From Robiginitomaculum sp. (lineage in GTDB: Bacteria > Pseudomonadota > Alphaproteobacteria > Caulobacterales > Maricaulaceae), in the NCBI GenBank assembly GCA_016765255.1, contig JAESQI010000056.1:3000-11180 (forward strand): a stretch of DNA of 8,181 nucleotides, in the 5' to 3' direction. Both the position numbers and the translations under genes were made by a program. The notes beneath the pieces were generated by a model. That model had not been told where the DNA came from. It saw only the letters and a program-made list of their open reading frames with translations, and did not search any database. Positions 5,982 to 8,181 of this stretch are shown in pieces (the stretch's first letter is position 1; each line of letters starts with the position of its first letter).

Positions 5982-8181
5982 TTAAAACGTAATCTTTGCC
6001 GTGGCCGTCACAGTTCGCGGTGGGCCGTAAAATGCAGATAGCACGCCTTCAAGTCCCAATGTCGCGGATAAGGGCTGGATAAAACTACCGTCTTGGTTTT
6101 GCGCCACGAAGTTATAGCCGGCAACACGGTATTCCTGATCAAACAGGTTTTTACCGTGCACACCGATTTGCAATTTACCGTCGTCAGCAGTCCAGACCAA
6201 GCTGGCATCAAATAATGCATATTTTGGCTGATCGAGGAAAGCATTAGGAACTTCAAATATATTAGTCGACGCCTTGAAAGAAGTTTGCGTAATTAACGCG
6301 ACATCGCCACCTCGTCCAGCGAAGTCCATTGGGCGCGTGTAATTGGTTGTCAGGGCACCAGAAAACTCGGGTGTGTTTTGAATGACCCTAATATTGGCAA
6401 TATCGGTTGGTGGGGTTCCCGTTAGAAACTCGGTATAATCCGCATCGATAAAACCACCGCCCCATGTCAAGGAGAAAGAATCTCCTGCTGTAAAGACATC
6501 ATCCGCAAGACGCGCAGTGCCTTCCCACTCAATTCCGAGCATATTTGCGCCGCCCGCATTAGACGTCACGCCAATAAAGGTTTGCAGGCCTGTAACTGGG
6601 TCTATACCGCCTTGCGACCCTGGAATTTGGACATTGGTATAATCGGCATAAAACACTGCGAGGTTTGACGTGAACCGTCCATCTTCCGATCTTGTCTTCC
6701 AGCCGAGTTCAAACGAATCAACTGTCTCAGGTTCAAATTTAAAGAATTCGAAAATATCATCAGCGTCCACATCCCCGTCCCCATCAACATCAATTGTCAC
6801 TGCCGTAGACTGACTTCTAGGATCAAAACCGCCGCCTTTAAAGCCTTGGCTATACGAAGCATACAGATTGTTATCCGCATTTGGTGACCAAGCGAGCGAA
6901 ACCCTCGGACTGAAATCAGTAAATGTTTCTTCGCCGGTAAAGTCAGAGCTAGGCCCGCCCAATGGGACAGATGTCGTGCCGCCAAATGGCGGCGTGTTAC
7001 CACCAATAAAAGTTTGGCGCAATACGGTGGCTGTACGCTTGTCTTCCGTATAACGTCCACCAAGGGACAATTCTATACCTTGCATGCCCATCAGTTTTTC
7101 CAAATCAAATGTCACGTCACTGAAAATTGCCCATGATTGTGTATCCACATCACCCGTAGTATTAGCATTAAGGCCAGGAAGCACAATCAGCGCGCCTAGA
7201 TCGCCAAGGATCACATCAAATGTGTTAAAGGCATTGGCGTCAATATAAAAGAAACCTGCCAGTCCAGATATGGCGTCACTGTTATAAAGAACTTGAAATT
7301 CTTCTGTGAACTGCTTGTTATTGTAAATAACCGGTACATCGACGTCAGCACTTGCCAGTGCATCAAAGTCTATTTGTTGAAAGTTTTCATCTTTCCTGTA
7401 GGCAGCAATATTTTTGACACTCCATTGCTCATTAAGCGGAAATTCTACGACCAAAGTGCCGCCATAAGCCTCGGCTTCATTTTCACCTGTAATCCCGCCT
7501 CTGGAATCAAAAACATTATCCAGAACAGGCGCGCCCGTGAACAGGCTCGGGATCAAACGGTGACCACCTTTGGGGCCGGATTTATCTTTGAGGTAATCGC
7601 CACTCAACCGAATAGAAAGAGCGTCGGTGTTATATTCAGCACTACCGCGCAAAGCAAAAACATTTTTGTCGTAGTTTTCTTCTCCCGTGGTTAGGTTGTC
7701 GCCAAACCCATTACGCGACAAATAAGCAATCGAGGCGCCAACGGAAAAATTCTCGGCAAGTGGCATTTCTGCTGTGCCTACAACATCAAACTGGCCGTAA
7801 GTACCTGCGGACGTCCGCACAGACAAGAGCGGCTCATCTCCGAGGCGCTTTGTTACATATTTTACTGCACCACCGATCGTATTACGGCCATAAAGTGTTC
7901 CTTGCGGGCCGCGAAGAACTTCTATGCGCTCAACATCATAAATATCAAGAACAGCGCCTTGAGGACGGTTTAGGTAAACATCATCAACATAAATACCAAC
8001 GCCTGCCTCAAACCCCGCGACTGGGTCTTGTTGACCGATGCCTCGGATAAAGGCTGTTAATGTAGAGTTAGTACCTCGCGACACTTTTAGAGTTAGGTTT
8101 GGGACAGATTGCGTTAGATATGTAATATCTGGCGCACCGATTTGCTCCAACGTTTCACCGCTTATCGCAGTTACCGCTATT
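5982..8181 (-). CDS. TonB-dependent outer-membrane receptor (5' partial)
   Basis: Outer-membrane active-transport receptor, energised by TonB-ExbBD. The frame is open to the right edge (reading IAVTAISGETLEQ there), so the signal peptide, TonB box and start lie outside; the TTG at 8150 is an internal Leu. About 732 residues are visible. Counting from that Leu, the plug domain includes AFIRGIG (33-39), YVDDVYLNRPQG (54-65) and the signature VERIEVLRGPQGTLYGRN (73-90). The rest is a 22-strand-type barrel with typical YSQGFKGGGFDPR and NLFDQEYRVAGYN segments, ending in Phe as expected for an outer-membrane barrel. An Asp-rich EF-hand-like loop sits at about 454-465. The plug and barrel style is that of sphingomonad-like alphaproteobacterial receptors. 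It is the first visible gene of a likely operon with the hydrolase and transporter. No SusD partner is seen within the window. The ligand is unknown: iron complexes, glycans, or hydrophobic and aromatic esters are all possible. Confidence 0.93.
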   Translation of the reverse strand, partial: IAVTAISGETLEQIGAPDITYLTQSVPNLTLKVSRGTNSTLTAFIRGIGQQDPVAGFEAGVGIYVDDVYLNRPQGAVLDIYDVERIEVLRGPQGTLYGRNTIGGAVKYVTKRLGDEPLLSVRTSAGTYGQFDVVGTAEMPLAENFSVGASIAYLSRNGFGDNLTTGEENYDKNVFALRGSAEYNTDALSIRLSGDYLKDKSGPKGGHRLIPSLFTGAPVLDNVFDSRGGITGENEAEAYGGTLVVEFPLNEQWSVKNIAAYRKDENFQQIDFDALASADVDVPVIYNNKQFTEEFQVLYNSDAISGLAGFFYIDANAFNTFDVILGDLGALIVLPGLNANTTGDVDTQSWAIFSDVTFDLEKLMGMQGIELSLGGRYTEDKRTATVLRQTFIGGNTPPFGGTTSVPLGGPSSDFTGEETFTDFSPRVSLAWSPNADNNLYASYSQGFKGGGFDPRSQSTAVTIDVDGDGDVDADDIFEFFKFEPETVDSFELGWKTRSEDGRFTSNLAVFYADYTNVQIPGSQGGIDPVTGLQTFIGVTSNAGGANMLGIEWEGTARLADDVFTAGDSFSLTWGGGFIDADYTEFLTGTPPTDIANIRVIQNTPEFSGALTTNYTRPMDFAGRGGDVALITQTSFKASTNIFEVPNAFLDQPKYALFDASLVWTADDGKLQIGVHGKNLFDQEYRVAGYNFVAQNQDGSFIQPLSATLGLEGVLSAFYGPPRTVTATAKITF
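6756..6791 (-). other. EF-hand/dockerin-like calcium-binding loop inside the receptor
   Basis: These 36 bases encode the 12 residues DVDGDGDVDADD. Positions 1, 3 and 5 are Asp, 6 is Gly, 8 is Val, 9 is Asp and 12 is Asp, matching the EF-hand loop pattern and the first half of a dockerin repeat. It sits between the GFDPR segment and the FEPETVDSFELGWK strand, so it probably lies in a loop of the barrel. Calcium binding is inferred from the pattern. Confidence 0.65.

Noticed and set aside
7293..7694. Antisense open frame of 133 codons inside the TonB receptor
   Set aside because: It is covered by a continuous receptor barrel frame with normal family features; its composition is that of a reverse-strand shadow.

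Overview
The window looks like chromosome of a Gram-negative, probably alphaproteobacterial and likely marine or aquatic heterotroph. The evidence is a large TonB-dependent receptor of the type common in Sphingomonadales, Kordiimonadales and Hyphomonadaceae relatives, a Spinster-type major facilitator transporter, a lipoprotein alpha/beta hydrolase, and a type II (APH-fold) homoserine kinase as found in alpha- and gammaproteobacteria. Base composition is moderate, somewhat AT-leaning by eye. The lineage is an inference; there is no rRNA or other phylogenetic marker.

Left block (1-2196, + strand): the C-terminal three quarters of a short, ACT-less homoserine dehydrogenase, then an aldehyde dehydrogenase whose ATG overlaps the upstream stop by one base (TAATG). 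The pair is probably translationally coupled, and a small hairpin follows the second gene. Convergent to it (2409-3383, - strand) is a type II homoserine kinase with a GTG start. Three neighbouring genes thus act, or may act, at the homoserine / aspartate-semialdehyde node: one connects homoserine to aspartate semialdehyde, one could oxidise that aldehyde to aspartate, and one phosphorylates homoserine. The dehydrogenase half may be a homoserine-use module rather than ordinary threonine biosynthesis; this is inference. The aldehyde dehydrogenase carries Asp where the family's general-base Glu is expected.

Right block (3603-8181, - strand, reading right to left): a TonB-dependent receptor cut by the right edge, a 113-base gap with two long hairpins, an alpha/beta hydrolase with a lipoprotein signal peptide, and 10 bases later a 12-helix MFS transporter. 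This order suggests a three-compartment route: outer-membrane import, hydrolysis at the membrane or in the periplasm, then inner-membrane transport. The substrate cannot be read from sequence. The receptor holds a 12-residue EF-hand/dockerin-like calcium loop inside its barrel domain, which is unusual.

No mobile elements, CRISPR arrays, tRNA or rRNA genes were seen. All genes fully inside the window are intact. The two intergenic stretches over 200 bases (2197-2408 and 3384-3602) hold only short possible regulatory elements. I see no convincing wholly new system. The items most worth a second look are the homoserine cluster, the receptor's calcium loop and the paired hairpins.
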